The notes: a model not told the origin generated them from the sequence alone. Positions 8,696-17,150 are shown, numbered from the stretch's first letter. The stretch: DNA of 64,000 bases from Actinopolyspora mortivallis DSM 44261 (GCF_000384035.1 NZ_KB913024.1:2776405-2840404); one strand, 5' to 3'. Numbers and translations are program-made.

Positions 8696-9763
8696 ATGGA
8701 AGACGAGGCCATCGTTCCCCTGCGACCGGGGTTCGATAACGAGTTCCGCGGTTTCAACCGCAAACAGGTTCTGGAACATATCGAACTGCTCGAGGACCAG
8801 ATACGAATTCTCGTCACAGATCGCGACGAGGCGATCCGGCTCAACGAGGACCAGCGGCGCATCACCGACGAGACCCGTCGGCAGATGGAGGAGACCACCA
8901 ACGAACTCCGGCGGCTCCAGAACGCCGAGACCGGGCAGCCGTACGCCACGGCGCGCATGCAGCACATGCTCAACATGGCCGAGGAGGAAGCCACGGCCAT
9001 CCGTGAGCACGCCAACCGCGAAGCCGAGACCATCCGCGGCGTCGCCGAGACCGACGCGGAACAGATCAGGAAGGAGGCGGAGGAGAGAGCGGCCGAACTC
9101 CGCAAGGAGTGCGCCGAACTGGTCGAGGATCTGGAACGGCGTCGCCAGCACATGGACGAGGAGCACGCGGCCCGCTCCGCCGAGCTGGACGCCAAGGCCG
9201 ACCAGCTCCAGCAGGTCTACACCAGCACCTACGAAGAGGCCATGAACGTCGCCCGTGCGGAGGCCGACGAGCTGCTCCGGAACACCAGGGAACGCTGCGC
9301 GGACCTGGAGGAGCGGGCGCACCGCAAGCACTCCGAACTCATGGCCGACCTGCGCGGCAGGGCCGAGCGGCTGGAGGAGCTGCGGAACACACTGCTGCAA
9401 CACGTGGAGGCACTGGTGAACACCGCCGGCCAGCAACGAACCGTGCTCGACGAGCAGCTGAAGCCGTTGACGATCGTCGAGCCGGAGGAACAAGCCTCCA
9501 CCACCGCCGCGTCCTCCGGGGAACACGCCCAACCCGGGAACGGAGGTTCGGAGTCCACGGCCGCCACCGGCAGGGACACCACCGACACCCGGATCCCGGT
9601 GCAGTCCGGCGGCGGGACCGCCGAGTCCACGCCCCGTCCGATCCCCCTCGACCCGGTCACCGAGGACGACCCGGTACACGAGGAAGTTCCCGTGCTGAAC
9701 CGGATGGGCAACTGGGGCGACGACGGCGGCAACCAACCCTACTCCGTCGAATACGGACACTGA
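8696..9763 (+). CDS. DivIVA-like coiled-coil protein (first of three paralogues)
   Basis: A 355-residue protein starting MEDEAIVPLRPGFDNEFRGF. The N-terminal motif PLRPGFD..FRGF.R.QVLEH, the DR.EA.RLN segment and the following coiled coil match the paralogue at 10554 and, more loosely, that at 56471; this is the layout of DivIVA-type polar scaffolds (short N-terminal lipid-binding turn, then coil). Residues 95-149 form 11-residue repeats (for example ANREAETIRGV, AETDAEQIRKE). The last 90 residues are Thr/Pro/Gly-rich and disordered. The next gene starts 4 bases after the stop, so an operon is likely. Exact function is unknown; scaffold at pole or septum is inference. An ATG 12 bases upstream is the alternative start. 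Confidence 0.75.
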   Translation: MEDEAIVPLRPGFDNEFRGFNRKQVLEHIELLEDQIRILVTDRDEAIRLNEDQRRITDETRRQMEETTNELRRLQNAETGQPYATARMQHMLNMAEEEATAIREHANREAETIRGVAETDAEQIRKEAEERAAELRKECAELVEDLERRRQHMDEEHAARSAELDAKADQLQQVYTSTYEEAMNVARAEADELLRNTRERCADLEERAHRKHSELMADLRGRAERLEELRNTLLQHVEALVNTAGQQRTVLDEQLKPLTIVEPEEQASTTAASSGEHAQPGNGGSESTAATGRDTTDTRIPVQSGGGTAESTPRPIPLDPVTEDDPVHEEVPVLNRMGNWGDDGGNQPYSVEYGH

Positions 9764-9767
9764 TTCG

Positions 9768-10406
9768 ATGTTTGCTGAGTTGACGTCACTGTTTCCGGTC
9801 GGATGGCACCCGGTCCGACTCGGACTCGCGGCACTGTGCGGAGCCCTGGTCACCGCGCTGCCCGCGGTGATCCTGCTCGTCCGCGCCCGACGGCGCCACA
9901 CCCGTCTGCGCAGGCAGCTGGCCAGACTGACCACCTCGACGGCACTGCTCACCGGAACGGGGCGCAACGGGCAGCCGCGCAGGATAGGCGCGGAGCACGA
10001 ACCCGACACGGAACCCGCGGAGAAACCCCCCGCACAACACGCGGAAACCCCGCCCCGGAAGCCCGGCCCCGGCGGCTCGCCGCCTCCCGCACCGCGGGAC
10101 CCCGTCGAGCAGGAAACGGTTCCCGACGCCCTCCGTTCCCCCGCGCCACAGGCGGATCCTGCGGGCGCTGAGTCGGGAGGCGCGATCGGCGGGGAACACC
10201 CGATCGGTCGGGACGGGGCACAACACCCCACCGGTGACGAGGCCCGGTTCGGCAGTCAGGAAATAGCCGAACGATTCCGGCGCGAATACGCGGCGGCCAT
10301 GGACGACAGCAGACAACGACTGGAGGAGCTGCGCACCAGACTCACCGGAGAACTGGGCGCCCGTGGAACGGAACAGTCGAACGACGACCAGCGGCCGACG
10401 ACCTGA
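9768..10406 (+). CDS. Single-pass membrane protein of the coiled-coil operon
   Basis: A 212-residue protein with one hydrophobic helix (about residues 17-38) followed at once by a basic stretch (RARRRHTRLRRQ), so the C-terminus should be cytosolic. The middle 100 residues are Pro/Glu-rich and probably disordered. Residues 165-195 (QEIAERFRREYAAAMDDS and on) form a short amphipathic coil that could pair with the neighbouring coiled-coil proteins. It starts 4 bases after the upstream stop. No family is recognised. I infer a membrane anchor for the scaffold. Confidence 0.65.
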   Translation: MFAELTSLFPVGWHPVRLGLAALCGALVTALPAVILLVRARRRHTRLRRQLARLTTSTALLTGTGRNGQPRRIGAEHEPDTEPAEKPPAQHAETPPRKPGPGGSPPPAPRDPVEQETVPDALRSPAPQADPAGAESGGAIGGEHPIGRDGAQHPTGDEARFGSQEIAERFRREYAAAMDDSRQRLEELRTRLTGELGARGTEQSNDDQRPTT

Positions 10407-10553
10407 CCACAGCGGCCCCGCCCGGACCGCTGCCCGTGTCCGGGGCGTTCGTGACACCGCACGAGCGCTCCAGGCCACCGACCCGAGAACCCCATCCGCT
10501 CCGTCGGGAACCGGCCGACGTCGCGGAGGCAATGGCGGACAGGAGGACTCGAC

Positions 10554-11609
10554 ATGGAAGACGCCGCCGACGCCGTGGTGCCCCTCAGACCCGGGTTCGA
10601 CGTGACGTTTCGAGGTTTCGACCGCGACCAGGTCCTGGAACACCTCGAGATGTTGGAGACCCAACTGGAACTGGTCACGATCGACCGCAACGAGGCCACC
10701 CGGCTCAACTCGGACCTGCGTGCTCTCTACGACCAGACCCGCGAGGAGCTCACCGCGACCCAACAGCGTCTGCGGCACCTGGAAACCTCCGACACCGGTC
10801 TTCCCGAGCTCTCCCAACGCCTCAGGGAGATGCTGGACACGACCGAGGAGGAGTTGCAGACGCTACGGGAACAGGCCAGGCACGAGGCGGAGACCATCCG
10901 CGGTGCCGCCGAGGCCGAGGCGGAGCAGCTGGTCGAACAGGCCGAGAACACGGTCGGGGAGCTGCACGAACAGTGTGAGCGGGTGCTCGACGAGGTCGAA
11001 CGCAGGCACGAGCGGCTGCGGGGGGAACGGAACCGTCAGCTGAGCGAGCTGCGCAGCCGGGAACAGCGCATGAGACGGGCGGTCCGGGACGCCTACAAGT
11101 CCCTGATGGACTCGGCACGTCAACAGGCGGCCGAACTCACCGAACGGACCCGTCAGGAGTGCGCCCACCGCGAAGCCGAAACCGAGCGCTACCGGCAGCG
11201 TGTCTTCGAGGAGATCGAACACAACCGTTCCGAACTCGAAACGTTGCGTAACCAGATCATGACCGCCCTGGACACGGCCACCAACCGGATAGGGTTCTCC
11301 GTCTTCGCCCTCGGCGAGGGCGAGAACGTTCGTACGGAGGAGACCGGAACGGGCTCCTCCGAGCCCGACGAGGAACCCGCCGGTGGGGCATGGCTTCCCT
11401 CCCCGCGCAAGAACCTGCGGGTCACCACCGTGATGGGAACCCCGCCGCAGCCCTCCGGGAGTTCCGCGGGAACGGAGTCCGACACCTCCCCGGAGTCCGG
11501 GACGGTCCCGGCGGAGAACGAGCGGCACGAGGACCCCTCCGACGGCTCGCACGGGAACGGACGGAAGCCCCACGGCACCGACACCCCCGATCCGATCGGA
11601 CAGAGCTGA
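10554..11609 (+). CDS. DivIVA-like coiled-coil protein (second paralogue)
   Basis: A 351-residue protein. ATG 10554 follows AGGAGG closely. The N-terminus (VVPLRPGFDVTFRGFDRDQ, then LEHLEMLE) is nearly that of the 8696 product, with the same 11-residue repeat core (residues 97-151; ARHEAETIRGA, AEAEAEQLVEQ), a second coil to about residue 235 and a disordered Ser/Thr/Pro-rich tail. It follows the first membrane protein by 147 bases and is followed after 18 bases by another single-pass protein, so coil and anchor alternate. Duplication of a coil-anchor gene pair is a simple explanation. Function is inferred as scaffold. Confidence 0.75.
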   Translation: MEDAADAVVPLRPGFDVTFRGFDRDQVLEHLEMLETQLELVTIDRNEATRLNSDLRALYDQTREELTATQQRLRHLETSDTGLPELSQRLREMLDTTEEELQTLREQARHEAETIRGAAEAEAEQLVEQAENTVGELHEQCERVLDEVERRHERLRGERNRQLSELRSREQRMRRAVRDAYKSLMDSARQQAAELTERTRQECAHREAETERYRQRVFEEIEHNRSELETLRNQIMTALDTATNRIGFSVFALGEGENVRTEETGTGSSEPDEEPAGGAWLPSPRKNLRVTTVMGTPPQPSGSSAGTESDTSPESGTVPAENERHEDPSDGSHGNGRKPHGTDTPDPIGQS

Positions 11610-11627
11610 CCCACCCGGAGGGAAACC

Positions 11628-12089
11628 ATGTCACTGGCGCAGTCCACCGTCCCGGCCGTAGATCTGCTGGTGCTGGCTCTGCTGGTTGGTTTCGGACTCG
11701 CCTCGGCGGTGTTCGTGCCGTTGCTGAGCCGCCAGCACCGGCGTGGACTCCGAACGGCGGGGCGTTCGGGGCGGGCCCGTCGCGCGCGTCCCGACGCCGC
11801 CGTGGCCACGAGTCCCACCGGCGTGGCCCGCTCCACGGTGGACCACGCCGGGAACGTCCGTCCACTCCCCGGGGACGGGACCACCGAGGGTTCCGCCTAC
11901 CGGCAGGGCGGGCACGAGGATCAGGGGACCTGGGAAGAGGCGGAACGTGTCTTCCGCAGCGGCACGAGCCGGTGGCAACGACGGCTCGAACGGTGCACGG
12001 CGGAACACACGGTACGCTTCGGACGGACACGAGCACGTCTGTCGCGCGTGACCCGGCAGTTGGGAATCGACGACTCCACCACGGGGTGA
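11628..12089 (+). CDS. Single-pass membrane protein of the coiled-coil operon
   Basis: A 153-residue product with GGAGG before ATG 11628. One hydrophobic helix (about residues 10-33) is followed by a very basic stretch (SRQHRRGLRTAGRSGRARRA). The C-terminal third (residues 100-147, TWEEAERVFRSGTSRW and on) is helical and basic. It resembles the 9768 product in layout, not in obvious sequence. No family is recognised. The position between the second coiled-coil gene and the pyruvyl-transferase-like gene suggests an anchor or adaptor. Confidence 0.6.
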   Translation: MSLAQSTVPAVDLLVLALLVGFGLASAVFVPLLSRQHRRGLRTAGRSGRARRARPDAAVATSPTGVARSTVDHAGNVRPLPGDGTTEGSAYRQGGHEDQGTWEEAERVFRSGTSRWQRRLERCTAEHTVRFGRTRARLSRVTRQLGIDDSTTG

Positions 12090-12141
12090 GGGAGCCGGGC
12101 CGCCCGGCGGACGGGTTTCCGCAGCGGCCAAGGAGTGTTTC

Positions 12142-13269
12142 GTGAGCGCCTCGTCCCCCCGTGAAAGGACCGTCTACCTGGTGGGTACCACCGGGCACCC
12201 CAACTACGGGGACGAGGTCATAGCCGCCACCTGGCTGAAGTACCTGGCCCGGCACGAGCCCACCGCCACGGTGTGGTTGGACTGCCCGAACCCCGGTCCC
12301 AGCGAGGTGCTGCTCGGGGGTCTGCACCCGAACGTGCGTTTCACCGACACGTTCTGGCGCCTGTGCTGGCACGCCTCCTCCAGCGAGCCGTGGCAGGTGG
12401 CCGCCTTCGTCCGCCGTGCCGTTCGGAACCCCGGGCTGGCCCCTCGCTGGGTGGCGGGCATCGAGCTCGCGCGGCGGGCCGACGTGATGCACGTGATCGG
12501 CGGCGGCTACGTCAACGGGATCTGGCCGCACCACATCGGACTGCTGGCCGCCGTGGTGGCCAGCGGTGAGTACTCCGGGGCCAGACTGGCGATGACCGGT
12601 CAGGGGCTGACTCCGGTGGCCGCCGAGGGGCTGCCGCTGCTGCGGGAGCTGGCGCGCCGGTTCGACGTGGTCGACGTCCGGGACGATCCCTCCCACGAGG
12701 CGTTGAGCGGGGTTCCCGGCGTGACCGCCGTCGGCGACGACCTGTTCTTCGACACCGACACACAACGGCACGAGCACGAGGACGTTCCCGAGGTGATGGT
12801 CTGTGTGCAGTCGGACCTGCTCACGGTCAGCGCCGCGACCCTGGCGGGCCACGTGCTGGAAACCCTGCGCGACTGGGACGTCGCGCCCGAGCGGGTCGGC
12901 TTCGTGGAGGGGATCCCCCGGGTGGATCGGGACATATTCGCGTTGGTCGAACACGAGCTGGCCGGTGCCCGTTTCTACCCCTTCTCCGAGATCATGAAAC
13001 GGGGACTGCCCGTCGATGCCGGGCAGCGTTGGTTGTCCACCCGCTTCCACATGCACCTGGTGGCAGCGGCGGCCGGGGCGAGCGGAGCCGCCGTGGTGAT
13101 CGACACCAACTACTACACCAACAAGCACATGTCGCTGCTCGAACGGGGCTCGGGGTGGTCACTGACCACGGACCTGAGCACGCCTTCCCAACCCACGGGG
13201 GGATTCGACGCCAGCACCCTGCGCAAACTGCGGACGTCCAAGTCCTCGCTGGCGCAGCGGATCTACTGA
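12142..13269 (+). CDS. Polysaccharide pyruvyl transferase family protein
   Basis: A 375-residue cytosolic enzyme of the PF04230 type. GTG 12142 has AAGGAG at 7 bases. Seen: the N-terminal nucleotide-fold start GTTGHPNYGDEVIAATWL, the glycine motif VIGGGYVNGIW, and the C-terminal RFHMHLVAAAAGASGAAV, matching the family's conserved R.H region. Family members transfer pyruvate from phosphoenolpyruvate to hexoses of cell-wall or exopolysaccharides. The acceptor here is unknown. It is last in the coiled-coil/membrane operon, so its activity may be placed at a pole or septum by the upstream proteins (inference). Confidence 0.8.
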   Translation: MSASSPRERTVYLVGTTGHPNYGDEVIAATWLKYLARHEPTATVWLDCPNPGPSEVLLGGLHPNVRFTDTFWRLCWHASSSEPWQVAAFVRRAVRNPGLAPRWVAGIELARRADVMHVIGGGYVNGIWPHHIGLLAAVVASGEYSGARLAMTGQGLTPVAAEGLPLLRELARRFDVVDVRDDPSHEALSGVPGVTAVGDDLFFDTDTQRHEHEDVPEVMVCVQSDLLTVSAATLAGHVLETLRDWDVAPERVGFVEGIPRVDRDIFALVEHELAGARFYPFSEIMKRGLPVDAGQRWLSTRFHMHLVAAAAGASGAAVVIDTNYYTNKHMSLLERGSGWSLTTDLSTPSQPTGGFDASTLRKLRTSKSSLAQRIY

Positions 13270-13294
13270 AGGACCACCGTCGACGCCGGAACCC

Positions 13295-13326
13295 CCGCAC
13301 GGCCGGAGACGTTGCCGGCCGTGCGG
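13295..13326. terminator. Hairpin between convergent operons
   Basis: Perfect 12-bp stem, CCGCACGGCCGG and its complement, around an 8-base loop, between the pyruvyl-transferase gene and tenA. There is no T run, as is common in actinomycetes. Confidence 0.65.
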
Positions 13327-13345
13327 CGGGCCGCGCCGGGCGGGA

Positions 13346-14080
13346 TCACTCCGCCGTCCCGCCTCGATGGGGAAGCCACCGCGCGGTGGGCCACTGCTCC
13401 CGTTCCCACGCGCTGTTCCAGAACAGCCACTCGTACTCGCTGCACCGCACGAACGCGGTGAGCATCCGCTGTCTGGTCCGTTCGTCCGCGGCCGCGGCCA
13501 GTCTGTCGGTCAGCTCCCTGGCTCCGAGCACGGCGGTGGCGAACTCCTCGTCGGCGTAGGTCTCGATCCACCGTCCGTAGGGGTGCTCGGCGGTGTCCCC
13601 GGTCTCCTCCAGGATCGTGCTTCCCACGTGCTGGTACACCCAGAAGCACGGCAGCAGCGCGGCGACCAGCACCGGGTAGGGCGAGCTCTGCGCGCTCGCC
13701 CGCAGGTAGGAGGTGTAGGCCAGGCACGTCGGCGAGGTCTCGATGCCGGCCGTCTCCCGTTCGGTGAGGCCGAACCGTTCGAAGTATCCGGCGTGCAGTG
13801 CGCGCTCCTCGGCCAGGGCGCCGTGGGCGCTGCGCGCCAGGAACTCGGCGTCGCCCGGTTCGTCGGCCCGGGCCGCGGCCCCCGCCAGTGCCTGGGCGAA
13901 GCCGACGAGGTAGCGGGAGTCCTGGACGAGGTAGAACACGAACCGGTCCCGCTGGAGTGTTCCCTCCGCCAGGGCACGGTTGAACGGATGCCGCACGATC
14001 GCCCGCTGCAACTCGGCGGTGTGTCGCCACGCCTCGGCGCAGAACCCGTTCGGGTCGGGCTCGGGCAGTCGGTGGCTCAT
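13346..14080 (-). CDS. tenA: TenA/thiaminase II family protein
   Basis: A 244-residue protein of the TenA family, which hydrolyses aminopyrimidine breakdown products of thiamine so that the pyrimidine can be reused. Seen: the active-site stretch ALLPCFWVYQHVG with the catalytic Cys, EFATAVLGARELTD, and the C-terminal ECSE-like RCSEYEWLFWNSAW. The ATG overlaps the thiD stop (ATGA). It is under the TPP riboswitch at 15081-15155, so it should be repressed by thiamine diphosphate. Confidence 0.93.
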   Translation of the reverse strand: MSHRLPEPDPNGFCAEAWRHTAELQRAIVRHPFNRALAEGTLQRDRFVFYLVQDSRYLVGFAQALAGAAARADEPGDAEFLARSAHGALAEERALHAGYFERFGLTERETAGIETSPTCLAYTSYLRASAQSSPYPVLVAALLPCFWVYQHVGSTILEETGDTAEHPYGRWIETYADEEFATAVLGARELTDRLAAAADERTRQRMLTAFVRCSEYEWLFWNSAWEREQWPTARWLPHRGGTAE

Positions 14081-14940
14081 GAGATCGCCCCCTTGTGGTG
14101 GGCGGGGTCACCGGCGGAGAGGTGCGGGGGGTCCTCCGTGTCGGCCCACCACCGGTGGAAGTGGTGCACCGGCCCGTGGCCGTGTCCGACGTCGAGGAGG
14201 TCGGCGGCTCGCAGGGCACCGGTCAGGTAGTCCTTCGCCTCACGTACCGCCACGGACCAGTCCGGGGTCCCGGCCCGCAGGGCGGCGACGGCGGCCGACA
14301 GGGTGCAGCCGGTCCCGTGGTCGTTGTCGGTGTCGACTCGACGACCGTGCAGGAACTCGGCCTTCCCGTCGGTGTAGAGCACGTCGACGCTGTGCCGCGT
14401 CGCCAGGTGCCCGCCTTTCAGCAGCACCCGGGGGACACCGAGCTCGGCCAGGCGAGCCGCCTGGGCCGGCATGTTCTCGGTGTCGTCGAGTTCCGGCTCT
14501 CCGAGCAGGTCGGCGGCCTCCGGCAGGTTCGGCGTGACGAGGTCCACGTGGGGCAGCAGTTCCTCACGCAGGGCCGTGACGGCCTCGGTGGCGAGCAGGC
14601 GGTCCCCGCTCTTGGCGACCATGACGGGATCGAGCACCACGTTGGGCAGCGCGTACCGACGCAGCTCGGCGGCCACGACTCTGATGATGTCTGCCTCCGA
14701 GAGCATCCCGATCTTGACCGCGTCCACCCGCACGTCGTCCAGCAGGGTCCGCAACTGGTCGGCCACGAACTCGGCCGGAACGGGATGGACCGAGCTGACC
14801 CCGGTGGTGGTCTGGGCGACCAACGCCGTGATCACCGACATCCCGTGGGTGCGGTGGGCGGAGAAGGTCTTCAGATCGGCCTGCACCCCCGCTCCCCCGC
14901 TGGGGTCGGTGCCCGCGATGGTCAGAACATTGGGGATCAC
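14077..14940 (-). CDS. thiD: Hydroxymethylpyrimidine/phosphomethylpyrimidine kinase
   Basis: A 287-residue ribokinase-fold enzyme that phosphorylates HMP twice to give HMP diphosphate for thiamine synthesis. Seen: TIAGTDPSGGAGVQADLKTF at the N-terminus, DPVMVAKSGDRLL, and the ATP/anion-hole motif DTDNDHGTGCTLSAAVA. The start is GTG 14940 with AAAGGGG 6-7 bases upstream. Its stop is coupled to tenA. The riboswitch lies about 140-215 bases upstream on the same strand. Confidence 0.95.
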   Translation of the reverse strand: MIPNVLTIAGTDPSGGAGVQADLKTFSAHRTHGMSVITALVAQTTTGVSSVHPVPAEFVADQLRTLLDDVRVDAVKIGMLSEADIIRVVAAELRRYALPNVVLDPVMVAKSGDRLLATEAVTALREELLPHVDLVTPNLPEAADLLGEPELDDTENMPAQAARLAELGVPRVLLKGGHLATRHSVDVLYTDGKAEFLHGRRVDTDNDHGTGCTLSAAVAALRAGTPDWSVAVREAKDYLTGALRAADLLDVGHGHGPVHHFHRWWADTEDPPHLSAGDPAHHKGAIS

Positions 14941-15080
14941 TGACGCCCCTTTCCGAGCGGGACGCGCACGTCACCCGCTCCGGCGTCCTCGGACGATCTC
15001 CACCGGTTTCCCGACCGGACACCGTCCGTGGGCCGTGAGAGGCGTGTACGACGGCACGGCAGTACCGACGGCATGCGACG

Positions 15081-15155
15081 TCCCTCCGCTAGTCCGAACT
15101 AGGTCAGGTTCGACGGGTCTCTCTCAGCCCGGCGGCGAGCCGGGCACCCCGCGTC
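15081..15155 (-). promoter_or_regulatory. TPP riboswitch (THI element)
   Basis: On the minus strand the conserved parts appear in order: GACGCGGGGTGCCCGG, then GGGCTGAGAGAGACCCG, then TCGAACCTGACCTAG, then ACTAGCGGAGGGA. These are the thi-box segments that bind thiamine diphosphate. It precedes thiD-tenA and should switch off their expression when thiamine is plentiful. Confidence 0.95.
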
Positions 15156-15237
15156 ACTTCCCGAACCACCGGACGTTGCCCGTCGGTTCGGCGCACCAAA
15201 CATAGCAGCGGAGGTCAACGGTGCGTCCCCGTTCTCC

Positions 15238-15477
15238 CTATTCGATCAGCCCCACGGGAAAGCCGGGGAACAGCGGCTCCCCCGCGCGGACCTGTTGGTG
15301 CAGCGTCCCGGTGGCGAGAGCGCGCACGTGCTCGTGCCGCCGCCCCGTCCGGACCTCGGCCAGTGGCTGTCCGGCACGGACGAGACTTCCCTCGGTGGCC
15401 AACCAGCGCACGAGCACGGCGCGGGTGTTGCCCGGTGCCCGGTCGGGGTGTTCGGCGCAGTACAGCAGCTCCGTCAT
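15238..15477 (-). CDS. Biotinyl/lipoyl-domain-like small protein lacking the modified lysine
   Basis: A 79-residue protein. Residues 20-79 follow the lipoyl/biotinyl fold pattern well: VRWLATEGSLVRAGQPLAEV, then TG....VRA..TGTLHQQVRAGEPL, then GLIE. At the hairpin where DKA or MKM normally holds the lysine it reads TGRRHEHVRA, so there is no lysine to modify. ATG 15477 has GGAG about 10 bases upstream. It lies upstream of the thiD operon on the same strand, with its stop 83 bases before the riboswitch. No companion acyltransferase or carboxylase is adjacent. Function unknown. Confidence 0.65.
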   Translation of the reverse strand: MTELLYCAEHPDRAPGNTRAVLVRWLATEGSLVRAGQPLAEVRTGRRHEHVRALATGTLHQQVRAGEPLFPGFPVGLIE

Positions 15478-15815
15478 CCTCCGTCTCCGAGTGATCGTCC
15501 GAACGTCCCGTCCTCCGTGCCGGTCACGTCCGGTTGGAACCGGTTCTCGGCCCCCCCGCGGACGGAGCCTGTACAACACGACGTGTCCGCCGCAAGACCG
15601 TGCGGGTTCGGGCGGGAACACGTTCGCGAGCACTCAGGGGTCCCGGTGCTGTTCGACCGTTTCCCGCCGCGAACGCCACAGCGCCGCCCCGGGGACGGGA
15701 GGAGGACCGCGAAGCCCCACGAAAAGGCGACATATGTCACATCGTCGGTAAATCACACCACACAGCGGATCCGCACCCGTGAACGGTCGCACCGCCCCCG
15801 ACTAGAGTTGGGGTA
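15478..15815. other. Divergent intergenic region
   Basis: About 340 bases without a supported gene. It contains a perfect palindrome, GACATATGTC (15729-15738), about 80 bases before the next plus-strand gene, and that gene's -10 box at 15803-15808. Confidence 0.4.
15803..15808 (+). promoter_or_regulatory. -10 box of a leaderless promoter
   Basis: TAGAGT lies 7 bases before the ATG of the next gene and there is no ribosome site between, so the transcript should begin at or next to the start codon. Confidence 0.55.
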
Positions 15816-16553
15816 ATGAATAGCACTACCGAGGGACTCAGCAGCACGCGCTCTCGGCAGGACGGTCAGGACCCCGCTGCGGTATGGGCTCCGCTGACCA
15901 ACCTCGCCGAGGCCGCGGCGCAGTACGCGAACGACTCCACGACGGTGGCCATCAACCGTGGATTCGACCGCAGGGCGCGGGAGCGCGCCCGGGCACTGCG
16001 GCAGCTGCTCAACGAACGCGGTGTGAACGCCACGGAGATCACCCCCGCTCCGGACAGCGAGGAACTGCTCGACGACGCCAGGGTCAACTCCGTGGTGAAC
16101 CTGGTGGGAACCGGGTCCTGGCAGCCCTACCGGCTGGCGGCCAAGGAGGGTGCCGCCCTGCTGGCGCCCTGCCCGGAGGAGAGCGAGCCGGGGGAGAGTC
16201 TCCGGCGCGACGTCATCGCGATGACCCGTCAGGACTCCACACGGGATGCCGCGCTGACCCGGGTCGTGATCGTCCCGGAGACGCCGGAGGAGAGCAGTAT
16301 CACCCTGACCAGGGCCGGAGAGCCGCTTTCCGTTCCGGGCGGAGAGGTGACCATCACGCTGCACGAGGGGCTGTTGGACGTTCGCCTGCGGGGCTCCGAC
16401 TACGCCGAGCAGCGTTTCACCGCCGAGCGGCTCAGCGTCGAGACCCACGGCGCCCCGCACCGGCTCGTGCGGGACGAGATGCCGGTCGCGGAGTTCGAGG
16501 GAACCCTGGATTTCACCTGCGAACAGGACGGGCTGGTCGTCCACTCCGTCTGA
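15816..16553 (+). CDS. Hypothetical protein, 245 aa
   Basis: No family recognised with confidence. The product is acidic and soluble, without signal or membrane segments. Residues 25-75 are helical with an Arg-rich patch (NRGFDRRARERARALRQLL). The C-terminal half (from about residue 150) is beta-rich (GEVTITLHEGLLDVRLRG), faintly like the C-terminal domain of lipid or NAD kinases, but the glycine-rich kinase loop is missing. The gene starts with an apparently leaderless ATG. It is convergent with a membrane-protein gene 10 bases on. Confidence 0.6.
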   Translation: MNSTTEGLSSTRSRQDGQDPAAVWAPLTNLAEAAAQYANDSTTVAINRGFDRRARERARALRQLLNERGVNATEITPAPDSEELLDDARVNSVVNLVGTGSWQPYRLAAKEGAALLAPCPEESEPGESLRRDVIAMTRQDSTRDAALTRVVIVPETPEESSITLTRAGEPLSVPGGEVTITLHEGLLDVRLRGSDYAEQRFTAERLSVETHGAPHRLVRDEMPVAEFEGTLDFTCEQDGLVVHSV

Positions 16554-16563
16554 TCCCGTTCGT

Positions 16564-16968
16564 TCAGTGCCGCCGGCCCCGGGTGCGACGACCGAGCGCC
16601 GTCGTCAACCCGGCCGCGGCCAACAGGGGCACCGCCAGCGGCAGCGGTGCCGAGCCCACCGGAAGAACCAGATTCACCAGCGTCCACAGCGCGAGCAGGG
16701 CCGCCGCGCAGGCCAGCAGCAGCGCCGTGAGCGTCAACAGCCGACGGTGTCGCGGCAGCTCACGGAGTTTCCTCCGCGCGTTCGGATCCATGCCCCGCAC
16801 GGTCATCGCGAGCGGAAGCGCGGTGGCGGCCAGCACCAACGCGCCGAGCACCGAGTCCCCACGCCGGGCCCCGTCCCCCAGGGTGACCAGCAACCCGGTG
16901 ACTCCGAGGGCCAGCACGAGAAACGTTCTGCTCAGGGCACGCCACAACCACTGGTCGTAGTCGGTCAC
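16564..16968 (-). CDS. Small four-helix membrane protein
   Basis: A 134-residue product with about four hydrophobic segments, in pairs (residues about 13-28 and 36-52, then about 74-95 and 102-121), separated by a basic cytosolic loop (RGMDPNARRKLRELPRHRR). GTG 16968 has AAGGGG about 10 bases away; the long upstream extension is out of character. Family not recognised. It is convergent with the gene at 15816. Confidence 0.6.
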   Translation of the reverse strand: MTDYDQWLWRALSRTFLVLALGVTGLLVTLGDGARRGDSVLGALVLAATALPLAMTVRGMDPNARRKLRELPRHRRLLTLTALLLACAAALLALWTLVNLVLPVGSAPLPLAVPLLAAAGLTTALGRRTRGRRH

Positions 16969-17114
16969 TGCTGGTTGCCCCTTCTCTGGTGTCGGAGCGC
17001 CCGTGCCGAAGCGGGGCGCCGGAACGGGGAGGGGTTCCCAGTCTGGCAGCACCCGGCCGGTCGTGGATGTTCGTGGGCCCCGCCTCTTTTCTCGTGGCGA
17101 CGCGCAAGGCATTA

Positions 17115-17130
17115 TCTACTCACCAGTAGG
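17115..17130. promoter_or_regulatory. Possible TetR-type operator before the acyl-CoA synthetase gene
   Basis: CTACTCACCAGTAG (17117-17130) is an inverted repeat with 5-bp arms and a 4-base spacer, about 20 bases before GTG 17151. Such sites often bind TetR-type repressors of fatty-acid genes in actinomycetes. No TetR gene is in the window. Confidence 0.45.
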
Positions 17131-17150
17131 TAAAGGATGCGAGGTGCTGC

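Noticed and set aside
15729-15738. GACATATGTC palindrome as an operator
   Set aside because: Only 10 bases, no second copy found in the window, and about 80 bases from the start; too weak to call a site.
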